The notes: a model not told the origin generated them from the sequence alone. 64,000 nt of DNA from Nitrosomonas eutropha (GCF_900116685.1 NZ_FPBL01000001.1:186001-250000); one strand, 5' to 3'; positions 10,010 to 19,902 are shown, numbered from the stretch's first letter. Program-made: numbers and translations.

Positions 10010-11101
10010 TTATGTAGCTACTCCCTCCTCAAGTAATAACTCAGCCGGTTTGTCATACCCCAAAACGGTTTTCTTGAAGTGATCAGCATACTGATAAATA
10101 TCTGAAAGATCTGTTACGGACACTATCCTCTCCTCTTTTTCTTCAAATAGCCCCAGCGTCATCCTGGAAGGATTATTGAATCGCAAACGACAGATCGGCT
10201 TGCGATTATTGTCATCAAGCAATATTGCACAGTAGCTTTTAGAATCTCGCATAACCACTCGCTTCGGATCGACAGTTTCCCGAAGAATTGCACGGACAAT
10301 ACGATACCCCTCAAATTCTTCTTCAGTTGTAATAATCCCATCTGAATCCTGATCAGAGATTATGTTGTCTTTCTTCAACTCTTCTGATGGTTCCATAGCC
10401 AGCTTGAGTCTCTCATTGATTTTGTCCGAAATAAGTTGTTGAAATGCATTCTTGGTTATCAAAGTAAATTGCTCCTTTATTGCAGGAGTTATACGTTTTC
10501 CATTAATGACTTCGGAGCATGCCAATCTGACAAAATCCTCAGATGGGGCAACCATCCAATCAGCTAGAACATTGTGGATCGCTCTTGTATATTTCAGATC
10601 ACTTGCCGTATTTAATATCAACTCAACATTGAACGCAGGCTTGGCAAATTTTTTAAGCTCCTCTACATACTGATCCTTGAAGTCAAGAATATTGAATTCA
10701 AGAAATGGCTTTTCATCCATCTTATTTGCTTGTTCCAGGTCAGTGAAGAAGCGGTACAAAATACCATTTGTAAGCACTCCAAAACGTGCTTCCGTTGCAT
10801 GAAAATATCTGAACAATTGCGATGCATGACCAATATTCAGATCACTCCCGCTTTTCTTACATTCAAAAAGCATAATCGGCTTGCCATCCTTCAGAATGGC
10901 ATAATCAACTTTTTCTCCTTTTTTCATCCCTACATCAGCTACTAATTCTGGTGTTACTTCATTCGGGTCAAATACGTTGTAGCCAAGTATTTGTATGAAT
11001 GGCATGATTAATGCATTCTTTGTTGCTTCTTCAGTTTGTACCGTATCTTTTATCTTTCTGACGCGAATTGATAGCTCTTTGAGTTGATCAATCAAATCCA
11101 T
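10010..11101 (-). CDS. Solitary type I restriction R-subunit N-terminal (HSDR_N) nuclease-like protein
   Basis: 363 aa from the ATG at 11101, which has GGAG eight bases upstream; the frame is open 16 codons further. Residues about 20-160 match the HSDR_N fold with a PD-(D/E)xK active site: Asp66 (KVDYAI), Glu80 and Lys82 (FECKKSG), and a downstream QLFRYF helix. There is no helicase part; instead the last ~150 residues form a separate domain with a repeated strand pattern (CAILLDDNNRKPICRLRFN). Stand-alone proteins of this shape are widespread and uncharacterised; nuclease activity on DNA is inferred from the intact active site. No methylase or specificity gene is adjacent. Sits next to a gene-poor stretch, as a recent arrival might. 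Confidence 0.8.
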   Translation of the reverse strand: MDLIDQLKELSIRVRKIKDTVQTEEATKNALIMPFIQILGYNVFDPNEVTPELVADVGMKKGEKVDYAILKDGKPIMLFECKKSGSDLNIGHASQLFRYFHATEARFGVLTNGILYRFFTDLEQANKMDEKPFLEFNILDFKDQYVEELKKFAKPAFNVELILNTASDLKYTRAIHNVLADWMVAPSEDFVRLACSEVINGKRITPAIKEQFTLITKNAFQQLISDKINERLKLAMEPSEELKKDNIISDQDSDGIITTEEEFEGYRIVRAILRETVDPKRVVMRDSKSYCAILLDDNNRKPICRLRFNNPSRMTLGLFEEKEERIVSVTDLSDIYQYADHFKKTVLGYDKPAELLLEEGVAT

Positions 11102-11226
11102 ATTATTTTCTCCATAAAAGTAATTATTTCCTTTTCTTCTACGGAACAAACCCCAGAAACTTGATCATAGAGCAGACACAGCAATCAGCTTATTATGTAT
11201 ATTTCCTGGAACCTCTGAAAATATAA

Positions 11227-13413
11227 TCAGAACTTGATGTTAAGCCCTGCATAAACTGAGCGCCCCATGCCGGGAACAGCAATACCGTAAGGGATACCAT
11301 TAATTCCCATGGTCATTCCCTGCCCGGTATACGCTCCGCCCAGCGGCAGATAGTAGAGGCGGTCAAACAGATTTTCCACGCCCAAATCAACACGGACGTT
11401 TTTCCATGTGTAACTGGTACGCAGATTTGTCAGAAAATAGCCTTTGGTATGAATTTCGTTGCGTACCGAGGAAACATCATTTTTGCGAGTGGCGCCAACC
11501 AGTTCGATGGCGTTGCTCCAGTTACTGTACTGATGGGTAAGCGTCAGCTTGCCGTTGAGCGGCATGATATTGTAGAGATCGTCACCCGTTTTCTTGTTTT
11601 CTCCCCGCGTGTAGTTCATCAGGCCGCGCAGACCAAACTCGCCGAGACTGGTTTTTACCAATACCGTGCGGCCGGAAAGATCCACTCCATAAAGATGGGC
11701 GGAGTGATTGGCATATTGCAGGACGACGAATTGATTATTCGTGGTGACTGCCGGAATCCGGATTGCATCAACGTAATTATTTACATAAGTGAAGTAAGGT
11801 GTGGCCTTGATTTCCCATTCTCGATCAGCCGCGTGCAGATCTATGGTAAGGGAGGCGGTATAGGCTTTCTCCGGCTTGAGGTCCATGTTGCCAACGTAAC
11901 CGTTACCATCGCCGACAAAATTATTCATGATAGCGGCCATGCTCCAGGTAGACCAGGTGTAGCGCTCATACAGATTCGGTGTGCGCACCTTGCGCGCCAG
12001 GCCCAACTCAAGATCAACCATATTGCCCGGTGTGTAACGCGCCAGCGCTGTCAAATCAACGTTGTTGTCATTACGTTTATGGCCACGCGCATTAAAGGCA
12101 GCTGAATCGGGAATCTGGTTACCCATCATGTTCCCGTAGCCATGAACATTGTCCGCATCCGTTTCCAGATGCTCGTAACGAGCACCCAGCAACGTGGTCC
12201 ATTGTGGATTGAAATGCCGTTCCCATTCAGCAAAGAATCCCAGCCGATCACGCTTGCCATGATTAATATTCTGAAAATTCAGAGGTGACATGGCACCGGT
12301 TCCGGATGGCGGCCACCAGTCACGCAGAGTGTAGTGCTGATACAGTGCGCCGACACGCAGCAAATCGTCATCGGTGAGGTAAACATCTCCTTTCAGGTTG
12401 AGGCCAAGGGTACGGCCACGGCTGGACATCGGCATACCGTTCAATGCTGTACCGTAAACCAGTTGCTTGTCATCGCTGAAATTCATGTAATGATCAACTG
12501 CTTCGTAATAAACACGACCATCGAGCGTTCCCCAGTTGTACTCGCCCAGGTAGCGCGCGTTGATCCGTTTTTGTTCATTGTCCAGCATATCCATGCGCTG
12601 ATTGGGGTAGAACTGGTACGGCACATTCTGATAACCGAATTTCGCCTCCAGCAGATGATTATCTGCCCGCAATGCAAGTCCCAAAGTATGCGTCAAGCTT
12701 TTGTAGGCGGTGGAGCCGACCTCATCCAGTGGAAGCGTGTGCCCTGGCCGCCCTGTGGCCGTTGTTGTCTTGAAATTGCCGCCTGCCTTGTAGTTATCTG
12801 CTGTGGTAATTGCGCCTGAATAATTGATGCTGAAAAATTCATTGGCCAGTGTTGCGGACAGATTGCCTCCAAAGGCATTGTTGTTGCTGCGATAAAAAGA
12901 GCCAACTTCACCCTTGATGAGTGAGCGCTGGCCGGGTGCAGCAAATTGCGGCGCGGCTGTTTCCGCGACAATCGTTCCGCCAATACTGTCACCTCCCACG
13001 CTGACTGGCGAGATGCCGGCATACACCCGAATTTTTGCAACGTTACCCGGATCAAGGTAGGACAGTGGCGGATTCATATGATTGGCACAGGAAGAAATGA
13101 AATCCATACCATCAATTGTGATACGCAGACGATCATCTGCCAGGCCATGAATCACCGGCAAGCTGGAAACACCCCCCGCTCCATAGAGATGCACACCCGG
13201 TACATCCCGCAACAAAGAAGCGGTATCACGGGTAACGGCATGCTGCGCAGCAATTTCGGTTGAACCGATTTCAACTGACGCAGCAGCATCACGAATCTTG
13301 CCGGTTTTAACGACAACTTCATTCAAGGTAGTCTGTGCCAGTGCTTGTTGTACAACAAAGGAAGATAAAGCAACAGCTATAGCTGATGCGAATGGAGTGA
13401 CACGATAGTTCAT
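11227..13413 (-). CDS. oprC: TonB-dependent copper receptor, OprC-like
   Basis: 728-aa outer-membrane beta-barrel with signal peptide (cleaved after AQA LAQ near residue 27), plug domain (about 30-160) and barrel ending in the terminal aromatic KF. In Pseudomonas OprC, copper is bound by a CxxxM-HxM site. Here Cys109-ANH-Met113 lies in the plug (SSCANHMNPP) and His308-Tyr-Met310 in the barrel (AVDHYMNF), at nearly the same separation. This is direct support for copper as ligand. The gene is divergent from the TetR/HlyD/ABC operon across about 190 bp. Copper uptake would suit a copper-demanding organism (inference). Specificity could still be another metal or chelate. Confidence 0.85.
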   Translation of the reverse strand: MNYRVTPFASAIAVALSSFVVQQALAQTTLNEVVVKTGKIRDAAASVEIGSTEIAAQHAVTRDTASLLRDVPGVHLYGAGGVSSLPVIHGLADDRLRITIDGMDFISSCANHMNPPLSYLDPGNVAKIRVYAGISPVSVGGDSIGGTIVAETAAPQFAAPGQRSLIKGEVGSFYRSNNNAFGGNLSATLANEFFSINYSGAITTADNYKAGGNFKTTTATGRPGHTLPLDEVGSTAYKSLTHTLGLALRADNHLLEAKFGYQNVPYQFYPNQRMDMLDNEQKRINARYLGEYNWGTLDGRVYYEAVDHYMNFSDDKQLVYGTALNGMPMSSRGRTLGLNLKGDVYLTDDDLLRVGALYQHYTLRDWWPPSGTGAMSPLNFQNINHGKRDRLGFFAEWERHFNPQWTTLLGARYEHLETDADNVHGYGNMMGNQIPDSAAFNARGHKRNDNNVDLTALARYTPGNMVDLELGLARKVRTPNLYERYTWSTWSMAAIMNNFVGDGNGYVGNMDLKPEKAYTASLTIDLHAADREWEIKATPYFTYVNNYVDAIRIPAVTTNNQFVVLQYANHSAHLYGVDLSGRTVLVKTSLGEFGLRGLMNYTRGENKKTGDDLYNIMPLNGKLTLTHQYSNWSNAIELVGATRKNDVSSVRNEIHTKGYFLTNLRTSYTWKNVRVDLGVENLFDRLYYLPLGGAYTGQGMTMGINGIPYGIAVPGMGRSVYAGLNIKF

Positions 13414-13540
13414 AACTCTTCCGAATCTCCTGTTCTGGTGTGTAATTGAACGCGGATTCTGCCAGTTTCAGTAAATGAAGGAAATGTGGCAAATTGTCGC
13501 AGCAGCCCTGGATGATCGAAATATGCAGATCAAAAGCAGG

Positions 13541-13568
13541 TTGACTTTTTCACGCCTCAATTTAAGAT
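13541..13568 (+). promoter_or_regulatory. Probable promoter of the TetR operon
   Basis: TTGACT at 13541-13546 and TAAGAT at 13563-13568, 16 bp apart, form a fair sigma-70 promoter 38 bp before the TetR start codon. The -10 overlaps the palindrome at 13564-13587, as expected of autorepression. Confidence 0.5.
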
Positions 13569-13587
13569 AGTAATTAGTTACTATCTT
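13564..13587. promoter_or_regulatory. Perfect palindrome, likely TetR operator
   Basis: AAGATAGTAA and its exact reverse complement TTACTATCTT flank a 4-base centre (TTAG). Size, symmetry and position, 18 bp ahead of the TetR start and over its -10 box, are typical of a TetR-family operator. It may also affect the divergent copper receptor gene, whose start is about 150 bp away. Confidence 0.7.
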
Positions 13588-13605
13588 TTATGTGGTTATA
13601 TATTT

Positions 13606-14214
13606 ATGAATCCTCATCCCAAATATCTCTCAGCTGATGAACGACGGGAAGTTACTGTAGAAGCTGTCGTTGAGCTTGCAAGCTCGCAAAATCCCAGTGA
13701 GATCACTACTGCAGCAATCGCCAAACACATGAACCTGACGCAAGGAGCATTGTTCCGGCATTTCCCAAACAAGGAAGCTATCTGGGAAGCAGTCATGAAG
13801 TGGGTTGTCGAGCGACTGTTAAAACGGATTGATCACTCTATTCAGAGCATTACATCACCTCTGGCCGCCATGGAAGCCATGTTCATGAGTCATATTGAGT
13901 TTGTGGCAGAGTATCCCGGGGTTCCAAGGATGATGTTTGGCGAGCTACAACGTGCAGAAGCGACTCCAGCCAAACAGCTTGTACAACTCCTGATCAAACG
14001 GTACAGAGAACGTTTGCAACGGCTGATTGAAAACGGTAAGGCCTGCGGTGAATTATCACCCTCCCTGGAGAGTGAGGCTGCAACCATGCTGTTCATCGGA
14101 ACAATCCAGGGACTTGTCATACAATCCATGCTGGCGGGTGAAGTTGCACGAATCCGCCGTGATGCCCCGGGTGTTTTCGCCATCTATTGCCGTGGCATCA
14201 GGAAGGCTCTATGA
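13606..14214 (+). CDS. TetR/AcrR-family transcriptional repressor
   Basis: 202 aa. The N-terminal helix-turn-helix is clear: ITTAAIAKHMNLTQGALFRHF at about residues 38-58, followed by NKEAIWEAV. The C-terminal ligand domain has no assignable inducer. Its stop codon overlaps the start of the HlyD gene (ATGA at 14211-14214), so it heads a four-gene operon and probably represses the exporter it is coupled to, through the palindrome just upstream. It is divergent from the OprC-like receptor. Confidence 0.9.
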   Translation: MNPHPKYLSADERREVTVEAVVELASSQNPSEITTAAIAKHMNLTQGALFRHFPNKEAIWEAVMKWVVERLLKRIDHSIQSITSPLAAMEAMFMSHIEFVAEYPGVPRMMFGELQRAEATPAKQLVQLLIKRYRERLQRLIENGKACGELSPSLESEAATMLFIGTIQGLVIQSMLAGEVARIRRDAPGVFAIYCRGIRKAL

Positions 14215-15362
14215 AATTCCCACACTTGCAGCGGCGCACGCTAGCATTGCTCGCAGTCATCACATTACTCCTGACGCTGTTTACATATATTGCCCTGCAA
14301 TCCGGGCCACTGGCCCCCATTGTGGTCACTGTAACCACGGTGGAATCACGAAGTATCGTCCCTGCCCTGTCCGGTATTGGAACGGTGCAGGCACGCTACA
14401 CTTACAAGATCGGACCGATTTTGCCAGGGCGTGTTAAACATCTGAATGTAGACGTGGGAGATGTAGTCAAGGCTGGACAGGTTTTGGGTGAGATGGATCC
14501 GGTTGATCTGAATGATCGTATCCATGCACAGGAGGCCGCCATCAAAAGCGCCGAAGCTGATTTGCATCAGGCACAAGCCAGACAACACCATGCACAAGCG
14601 CAGCTCAAACGCTATGAAAAACTGTTACCCGCTCATGGCACCAGCGAGGAAAGTGTTGCCATCAAACGGGAAGAACTGGCAGTCACCAAAGCAGCAACCG
14701 TGGCAGCACGCGAAAATCTTGGTCGTACACGTGCCAATTTGCAGGCACTGCACACACAACGCAACGATCTCAAGCTGATAGCGCCTGTGACAGGTCTGGT
14801 AACCATACGTGCCGTAGATCCCGGTACTACGCTGGTGACAGGCCAGCCTGCGGTTGAAATCATTGATACTGCACACTTGTGGATTGATACCCGCTTCGAT
14901 CAGATCAACGCCGAAGGATTAACCCCGGGACTGCCCGCTCAATTCATACTGCGTTCGCAGCAAACTGGAAGCATTACGGGACAGGTACTGCGGGTTGAAC
15001 CGCTGGCTGATACGGTCACAGAAGAAACACTGGCAAAGATCACCTTCGCCATGCCACCCTCGCAATTGCCGCCAGTGGGCGAATTGGCTGAGGTGACGGT
15101 CTACCTGTCGAAACTGCCCATCACACCAACAATCCCCAATGCTGCCATTCGCAACGAGGATGGCGTACCAGGTGTCTGGAAGCTGGTTGATGGTAAACCT
15201 GAGTTTACCCGGATAAAACTGGGACGCGCTGATCTCAATGGCCATGTCCAGATCAAACACGGATTGGCGGCAGGCGATCAATTTATCGTCTACAGTGAAA
15301 AAACACTCACCGCTTTCAGCCGGGTCAGCATAGCAAAACGGATTCCCGGTGTATCGCCATGA
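14211..15362 (+). CDS. HlyD-family periplasmic adaptor (DevB/MacA-like)
   Basis: 383 aa from the ATG at 14211, which overlaps the TetR stop by four bases. One N-terminal membrane helix (ALLAVITLLLTLFTYIAL), a lipoyl/barrel-sandwich half (VKHLNVDVGDVVKAGQVLGEMD), a coiled-coil hairpin rich in Ala, Gln and Glu (about 100-190), the second lipoyl half (LIAPVTGLVTIRAVDPGTTLVTG) and a beta-barrel. It would bridge the inner-membrane ABC permease to an outer-membrane channel. No TolC-like gene is in the window. Stop and next start overlap (ATGA at 15359), indicating translational coupling. Confidence 0.9.
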   Translation: MKFPHLQRRTLALLAVITLLLTLFTYIALQSGPLAPIVVTVTTVESRSIVPALSGIGTVQARYTYKIGPILPGRVKHLNVDVGDVVKAGQVLGEMDPVDLNDRIHAQEAAIKSAEADLHQAQARQHHAQAQLKRYEKLLPAHGTSEESVAIKREELAVTKAATVAARENLGRTRANLQALHTQRNDLKLIAPVTGLVTIRAVDPGTTLVTGQPAVEIIDTAHLWIDTRFDQINAEGLTPGLPAQFILRSQQTGSITGQVLRVEPLADTVTEETLAKITFAMPPSQLPPVGELAEVTVYLSKLPITPTIPNAAIRNEDGVPGVWKLVDGKPEFTRIKLGRADLNGHVQIKHGLAAGDQFIVYSEKTLTAFSRVSIAKRIPGVSP

Positions 15363-16558
15363 TCAATCTGGCTGTACGCGATATTCTGCACAATTGGGGC
15401 AAGTTCATTTTTACCGGCATTGGCCTCGGCCTCCTCATCGGTGTAACACTGACCATGGCAGGTGTATATCGTGGCTTGGTGGATGATGGCAGAGTTTTGA
15501 TCGACACCAGTGGTGCAGATCTGTGGGTGGTACAGCAGGATACCCTTGGCCCCTATGCCGAGCCTTCCAGTGTCCCCGATGATTTATGGCGCAGTGTCCG
15601 TACCATTCCTGGTGTGGCACAGGCAGCCAATGTCACATATCTGACCATGCAAGTCAGAAAAGAGGATGAAGATGTCAGAGTAATGGTTGCAGGCATCGCA
15701 GCAGGCGGCCCCGGAACACCAGGGTGGCCACCTCATCTTGTTGCGGGCAGGCAGATTACACGCAGCCATTATGAGGCCGTGGCAGATATTGCTACCGGCT
15801 TCAGGCTGGGGGATCGCCTTAAAATCCGTCGCAACCACTACACCGTAGTTGGCCTGACACGCCGAATGGTCTCATCCAGTGGTGATCCGATGGTTTTCAT
15901 TCCGCTCAAGGACGCACAGGAAGCACAATTTCTCAAAGATAACGATGCCATCCTGATGCAAAGGCGCCGTACCAGAGCCAATCCGACGTTTTCCTTTCCC
16001 GGAAAACCAGATTTGCCGGATGCAATTATTACCTTGCAAACTGCCAATAACTACGTCAATGCAATACTAATACGCATTAGACCGGAGTTCACACTGGAAG
16101 AAGTAGCTGAACCAATCCGACGCTGGAAACGGCTGACGGTATACGACCGGGTACAAATGGAAGATATTCTGGTCGGCAAGCTGATTGCCACCTCTGCCGA
16201 ACAGATCGGTTTATTTCTGATCATCCTGGCCATCGTCAGTGCGGCTATCGTAGCCTTCATCATTTATACCCTGACCATGGATAAAATCCGCGAAATCGCT
16301 GTACTCAAGCTGATCGGTACACGCAATCGCACCATCGCCGGTATGATTCTGCAACAATCCCTGATGCTGGGTGTGATCGGGTTTGTCGTCGGCAAAATTT
16401 CAGCCACCTTCGCCGCCCCCTTATTTCCCAAATATGTGCTGCTGATACCAATTGACTCCATGCTGGGATTCCTCGCTGTACTGGTGATTTGTATCCTTTC
16501 CAGTATCGTTGCCATCCGCATGGCACTTAAGATTGATCCGGCAGAAGCAATCGGGTAA
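15359..16558 (+). CDS. FtsX-type ABC exporter permease (DevC/MacB-like)
   Basis: 399 aa. An N-terminal helix (FIFTGIGLGLLIGVTLTMAG), a large periplasmic MacB-PCD-like domain (about 40-260), then three helices in the C-terminal FtsX domain (about 275-395). It lacks a fused ATPase, which is encoded by the next gene. Together with the HlyD adaptor this is the DevBCA type of tripartite exporter. Substrate unknown; lipid, peptide or macrolide-type exporters of this family exist. Confidence 0.88.
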   Translation: MINLAVRDILHNWGKFIFTGIGLGLLIGVTLTMAGVYRGLVDDGRVLIDTSGADLWVVQQDTLGPYAEPSSVPDDLWRSVRTIPGVAQAANVTYLTMQVRKEDEDVRVMVAGIAAGGPGTPGWPPHLVAGRQITRSHYEAVADIATGFRLGDRLKIRRNHYTVVGLTRRMVSSSGDPMVFIPLKDAQEAQFLKDNDAILMQRRRTRANPTFSFPGKPDLPDAIITLQTANNYVNAILIRIRPEFTLEEVAEPIRRWKRLTVYDRVQMEDILVGKLIATSAEQIGLFLIILAIVSAAIVAFIIYTLTMDKIREIAVLKLIGTRNRTIAGMILQQSLMLGVIGFVVGKISATFAAPLFPKYVLLIPIDSMLGFLAVLVICILSSIVAIRMALKIDPAEAIG

Positions 16559-16565
16559 ACCTGAC

Positions 16566-17288
16566 ATGAGCAATAGAGGAATCCGCATCGAAAATTTGAG
16601 CAAGCGCTTTGGTAAAGGTGAAGCCGCTGTATTCGCACTCAAGAACGTCAACATGCAAGTCGCCCCTGGCGAAGTGGTCGGACTGATTGGTCCGTCCGGC
16701 TCAGGCAAAAGTACGCTGCTTAAATGTCTCGGCGCGGTGATTGACCCTACATCCGGACGCACGACCCTGGATAATGAAACCATCTTCGATAATGGCTGGA
16801 AACTACGTGATTTGCGCGCTTTGCGTCGTGACAAAATTGGCTTCGTGTTCCAGGCACCCTATCTGATCCCGTTTCTGGATGCGACTGACAATGTTGCGCT
16901 TTTGCCGATGCTAGCTGGTGTGAGCGATGACGAGGCACGTAAACGCGCACTGGAACTGCTCGCTGCACTGGATGTGCAGCATCGTGCTCGTGCCATGCCA
17001 GCACAACTGTCCGGTGGTGAGCAACAGCGCGTAGCCATTGCACGAGGGCTGGTCAATCGCCCTCCTGTCATTCTAGCTGACGAGCCCACCGCTCCCCTGG
17101 ATTCACAACGTGCACTAGCAGTAATCCGTATACTTAACACAATGGCTAGGCAATTTGAAACTGCCATCATTGTTGTGACACACGATGAAAAAATTATCCC
17201 GACCTTCAAGCGTATCTACCATATTCGCGACGGCGTGACCCATGAAGAAGCAGGAGAAGGGCGCAGTACTGACAGCCCCTCACATTAA
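16566..17288 (+). CDS. ABC transporter ATP-binding protein (DevA/LolD-like)
   Basis: 240 aa from the ATG at 16566, 7 bp after the permease stop; the frame is open 19 codons further but that part lies in the permease gene. Walker [10 protein letters not shown] (about 45-53), Q-loop [10 protein letters not shown], signature [15 protein letters not shown], Walker [14 protein letters not shown] and the switch His in VVTHDEK are all intact. It is closest to the LolD/MacB-type ATPases that drive FtsX-like permeases. Last gene of the TetR operon. Confidence 0.92.
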   Translation: MSNRGIRIENLSKRFGKGEAAVFALKNVNMQVAPGEVVGLIGPSGSGKSTLLKCLGAVIDPTSGRTTLDNETIFDNGWKLRDLRALRRDKIGFVFQAPYLIPFLDATDNVALLPMLAGVSDDEARKRALELLAALDVQHRARAMPAQLSGGEQQRVAIARGLVNRPPVILADEPTAPLDSQRALAVIRILNTMARQFETAIIVVTHDEKIIPTFKRIYHIRDGVTHEEAGEGRSTDSPSH

Positions 17289-17504
17289 AAATATGATATG
17301 TGGTTGTGTTGCCAAGAGAAAGTGCGCAAATGGATTTTCTACACCATGAATCAATCAGCATGTGATCAAACCTGGCAAAAATACCGATCGCGATGCCGGT
17401 GACGAACCGGGCATGCACCAGATATGAAAATTTCCTGAGCGCTGCGGGCGATTACTCGTTACCTTGGTTTACAGATTTAGGAATATACAAAGCAATGCTA
17501 CTGT
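17289..17504. other. Intergenic between ABC operon and fur
   Basis: Convergent 216 bp. No gene I can support; a minus-strand frame (ending inside the ABC gene) and a short plus-strand frame both lack ribosome sites and homologous features. No strong hairpin plus T-run terminator was seen. Confidence 0.3.
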
Positions 17505-17945
17505 CTATTTGTTATGCGGGCAGTTTTCCTTGATACAGTCCGCATATAATGACAAAGAATGATCCTGCAGCACAAATCCCCGCTCCTTAGCAATTTTCAC
17601 CTGGCGTTTTTCGATTTCGGGATCAAAGAATTCTTCAACGTGACCACATTGCAGGCATACTAAGTGGTCATGATGATTGCCACTGGCCAGTTCAAAAACT
17701 GCCTTGCCACTTTCAAAATGATGACGCTCAAGCAATCCGGCCTGCTCAAACTGGGTCAGAACACGATAAACCGTTGCCAGACCGATATCTTCTCCTTCAC
17801 CCAGCAATTCTTTATAGACATCTTCTGCCGAGAGATGCCGAATCGGGCTGTTCTCAAACAAATTCAATATCTTCAAACGCGGGAGTGTTGTCTTCAATCC
17901 CATTGTCTTAAGATCTATACCTTTCAAATTTTCTGATTTACTCAT
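17505..17945 (-). CDS. fur: Ferric uptake regulator Fur
   Basis: 146-aa iron-sensing repressor. N-terminal winged helix (about 10-85: [15 protein letters not shown]...[19 protein letters not shown]), then the metal site [16 protein letters not shown] with the CxxC zinc pair, and a C-terminal C-x4-C (CIKENCPH). The divergent bamE across about 210 bp is the standard betaproteobacterial arrangement. It likely controls iron genes elsewhere; I saw no convincing Fur box (GATAATGATAATCATTATC type) upstream of the local TonB receptor. Confidence 0.95.
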   Translation of the reverse strand: MSKSENLKGIDLKTMGLKTTLPRLKILNLFENSPIRHLSAEDVYKELLGEGEDIGLATVYRVLTQFEQAGLLERHHFESGKAVFELASGNHHDHLVCLQCGHVEEFFDPEIEKRQVKIAKERGFVLQDHSLSLYADCIKENCPHNK

Positions 17946-18154
17946 AAGTTATTTACCCAAAAAATTACTGTATTTGTGAGACAATTGAAAAGCGTAAACC
18001 TTCATCATAATTTCTTTTTAGTCAGGAGAAATTCCCTGACGCACTACAAAAATACGTATTACAGTCACTTTTTATTTACACTTTACGTTGCCCCGGGGGG
18101 AGCCAACCGTTCATAATATCCTATCCCGGATGGATTGAAAAATATTGGCCTGGT

Positions 18155-18643
18155 ATGTACGCATTCTTCCCACGACTGTTATTGCTGTTATTGCTTCCCT
18201 TCCTGCCACACTGCACTTATCTTCCTCCATTCCCTTACAAAATTGATATCCAGCAGGGTAATGTTGTCACTGAGGAAATGGTAGCCAGGCTAAAACCAGG
18301 AATGACCCGTTCACAGGTCCGATTCACATTGGGCACGCCGCTGGTGGTAGATGTATTCCATGGTGACCGTTGGGATTACATCTATCGTCTCGCGCCAGGT
18401 GGCCGTATAACCGAAGAACGGAAACTGATTGTTTTTTTTAAGAATGACCGACTATCCCATATTCAAGGAGATTTTCCGCAACCCCCTGCCTTCAGCGAGC
18501 CTTCTCCGGTTTTTTCCATCCCCGAAAAAACATTTGGATCCCCTCCTGGTGTTGATGGCATAGAAAACGAGGGATCTGACAAAAAAGAAACAATCGATTT
18601 CCTCAAAGAAAATCAGACAAATTTTTACAGGGATAATCAATGA
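18155..18643 (+). CDS. bamE: Outer membrane assembly lipoprotein BamE (SmpA/OmlA)
   Basis: 162 aa. Lipoprotein signal with hydrophobic run [13 protein letters not shown] and lipobox Cys near residue 22. The SmpA/OmlA fold follows, with the conserved [20 protein letters not shown] and DRWDYIYR. The C-terminal ~55 residues are a Pro/Ser-rich extension longer than E. coli BamE (113 aa). It is the small lipoprotein of the BAM complex that inserts outer-membrane proteins. Its stop overlaps the dapB start by four bases. Confidence 0.92.
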   Translation: MYAFFPRLLLLLLLPFLPHCTYLPPFPYKIDIQQGNVVTEEMVARLKPGMTRSQVRFTLGTPLVVDVFHGDRWDYIYRLAPGGRITEERKLIVFFKNDRLSHIQGDFPQPPAFSEPSPVFSIPEKTFGSPPGVDGIENEGSDKKETIDFLKENQTNFYRDNQ

Positions 18644-19446
18644 CACTGTTAAACATAGCCGTTGCCGGAAGTACCGGCCGCATGGGTCGGACTATCATGG
18701 AAACTATTGCCGAAGCGCAAGATCTGCGGTTATCTGCAGCACTTGAACAACCCGACAGTCCATATCTGTCGCAAGATGCAGGTGGTTTAACCGGAACACC
18801 CTGTGGAGTTGTCATCAATAGTGATTACGCCTCCACACTGACAGGCAGCGATGTGCTGATCGACTTCACTCGCCCCGCCGGAACATTGGCACATCTTGCC
18901 GTGTGCCGTCAATCAGGCATCCACATGGTAATCGGCACTACCGGATTTTCAGCAGAAGAAAAAGAAATCATTCGCGATGCAGCAAAAGACATCGCCATCG
19001 TATTTGCTCCCAATATGAGTGTGGGTATCAACATACTGTTCAGGTTGCTTGAAGTCGCCGCACAGGCGTTACCTGCTGGTTACGATGTGGAAATCATTGA
19101 GGCACATCACCGTCACAAAGTGGATGCACCTTCCGGAACTGCCCTGCGTATGGGGGAAGTGATTGCACAAACTCAGGGAAAAGATCTTGAGAAAGTAGCA
19201 ATTTACGGGCGTGAAGGCCATACTGGTGAACGTGCGGCAAGTACCATCGGATTTTCAACCATACGCGGTGGAGATATTGTGGGCGACCACACAGCACTAT
19301 TCGCCGGAATCGGCGAACGCCTAGAAATCACCCATAAAGCCAGCAGCCGTAAAACATTTGCTGCCGGTGCCGTGCACGCAGCCCGTTTTCTCGCTACCCA
19401 AAAATTTGGGTTGTTCGATATGCAGGATGTGCTGGGGCTACGCTGA
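18640..19446 (+). CDS. dapB: 4-hydroxy-tetrahydrodipicolinate reductase
   Basis: 268 aa, the usual length. Catalyses the NAD(P)H-dependent step of the diaminopimelate/lysine pathway, needed for peptidoglycan. N-terminal Rossmann motif [13 protein letters not shown], catalytic and substrate motif [16 protein letters not shown] (His-His and Lys), and the GDHTALFAG end. It is coupled to bamE by an ATGA overlap. Confidence 0.96.
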   Translation: MTLLNIAVAGSTGRMGRTIMETIAEAQDLRLSAALEQPDSPYLSQDAGGLTGTPCGVVINSDYASTLTGSDVLIDFTRPAGTLAHLAVCRQSGIHMVIGTTGFSAEEKEIIRDAAKDIAIVFAPNMSVGINILFRLLEVAAQALPAGYDVEIIEAHHRHKVDAPSGTALRMGEVIAQTQGKDLEKVAIYGREGHTGERAASTIGFSTIRGGDIVGDHTALFAGIGERLEITHKASSRKTFAAGAVHAARFLATQKFGLFDMQDVLGLR

Positions 19447-19539
19447 TTTACACCAGCCTTGTATTGATCAAGTGCGCGGCAAACCTCGCCATTTCAGGGT
19501 GGAAAGGATAGCGAGGACTTTGTTGCCGTCCCTGGTTTT

Positions 19540-19881
19540 TCAATGTGGCGTTTGCTGCTGCTCGATGTACTGGCGCACGATCTCGATGGGCGTACCACCA
19601 CAGCTACCGGCGAAGTAGGACGGCGGCCACAGCGCTCCGCCCCATAGTTTCTTGCGGACGCCAGGATAGTTCTTTTTGCGGATCATCCGGCTGGATACGC
19701 CTTTTATGAACTCCACCAATTCAGCCTCAAAGGCTACGCAAACGCTGGCAAAGATGTCGCGCAGATCGTCGAGGATTTGTTTAGTGAACACTTCACGGCG
19801 ATATTTGGTCAAAAAGACCAAATGCACATGCATCAGAAATACGCAATGCCTTCCGTGGCGAATGTCATTGTTATTGCTCAT
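19540..19881 (-). pseudogene. tnpA: IS200/IS605-type transposase TnpA with internal deletion
   Basis: 113 aa from the ATG at 19881. It reads as a normal TnpA start (HCVFLMHVHLVFLTKYRREVF) up to FEAELVEF, then jumps to IKGVSSRMIRKK. In intact relatives the missing ~25 residues contain the HUH (DDHVHLLV) metal site that positions the scissile DNA. The catalytic tyrosine region (IEIVRQYIEQQ) remains. The deletion is in frame, so the ORF stays open but cannot be an active transposase. Confidence 0.8.
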
Positions 19882-19902
19882 AGGCCAAACTATACTATCT
19901 CC

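Noticed and set aside
9181-11149. Full type I restriction operon around the HSDR_N gene
   Set aside because: No hsdM or hsdS sequence adjoins it; only the single gene is supported.
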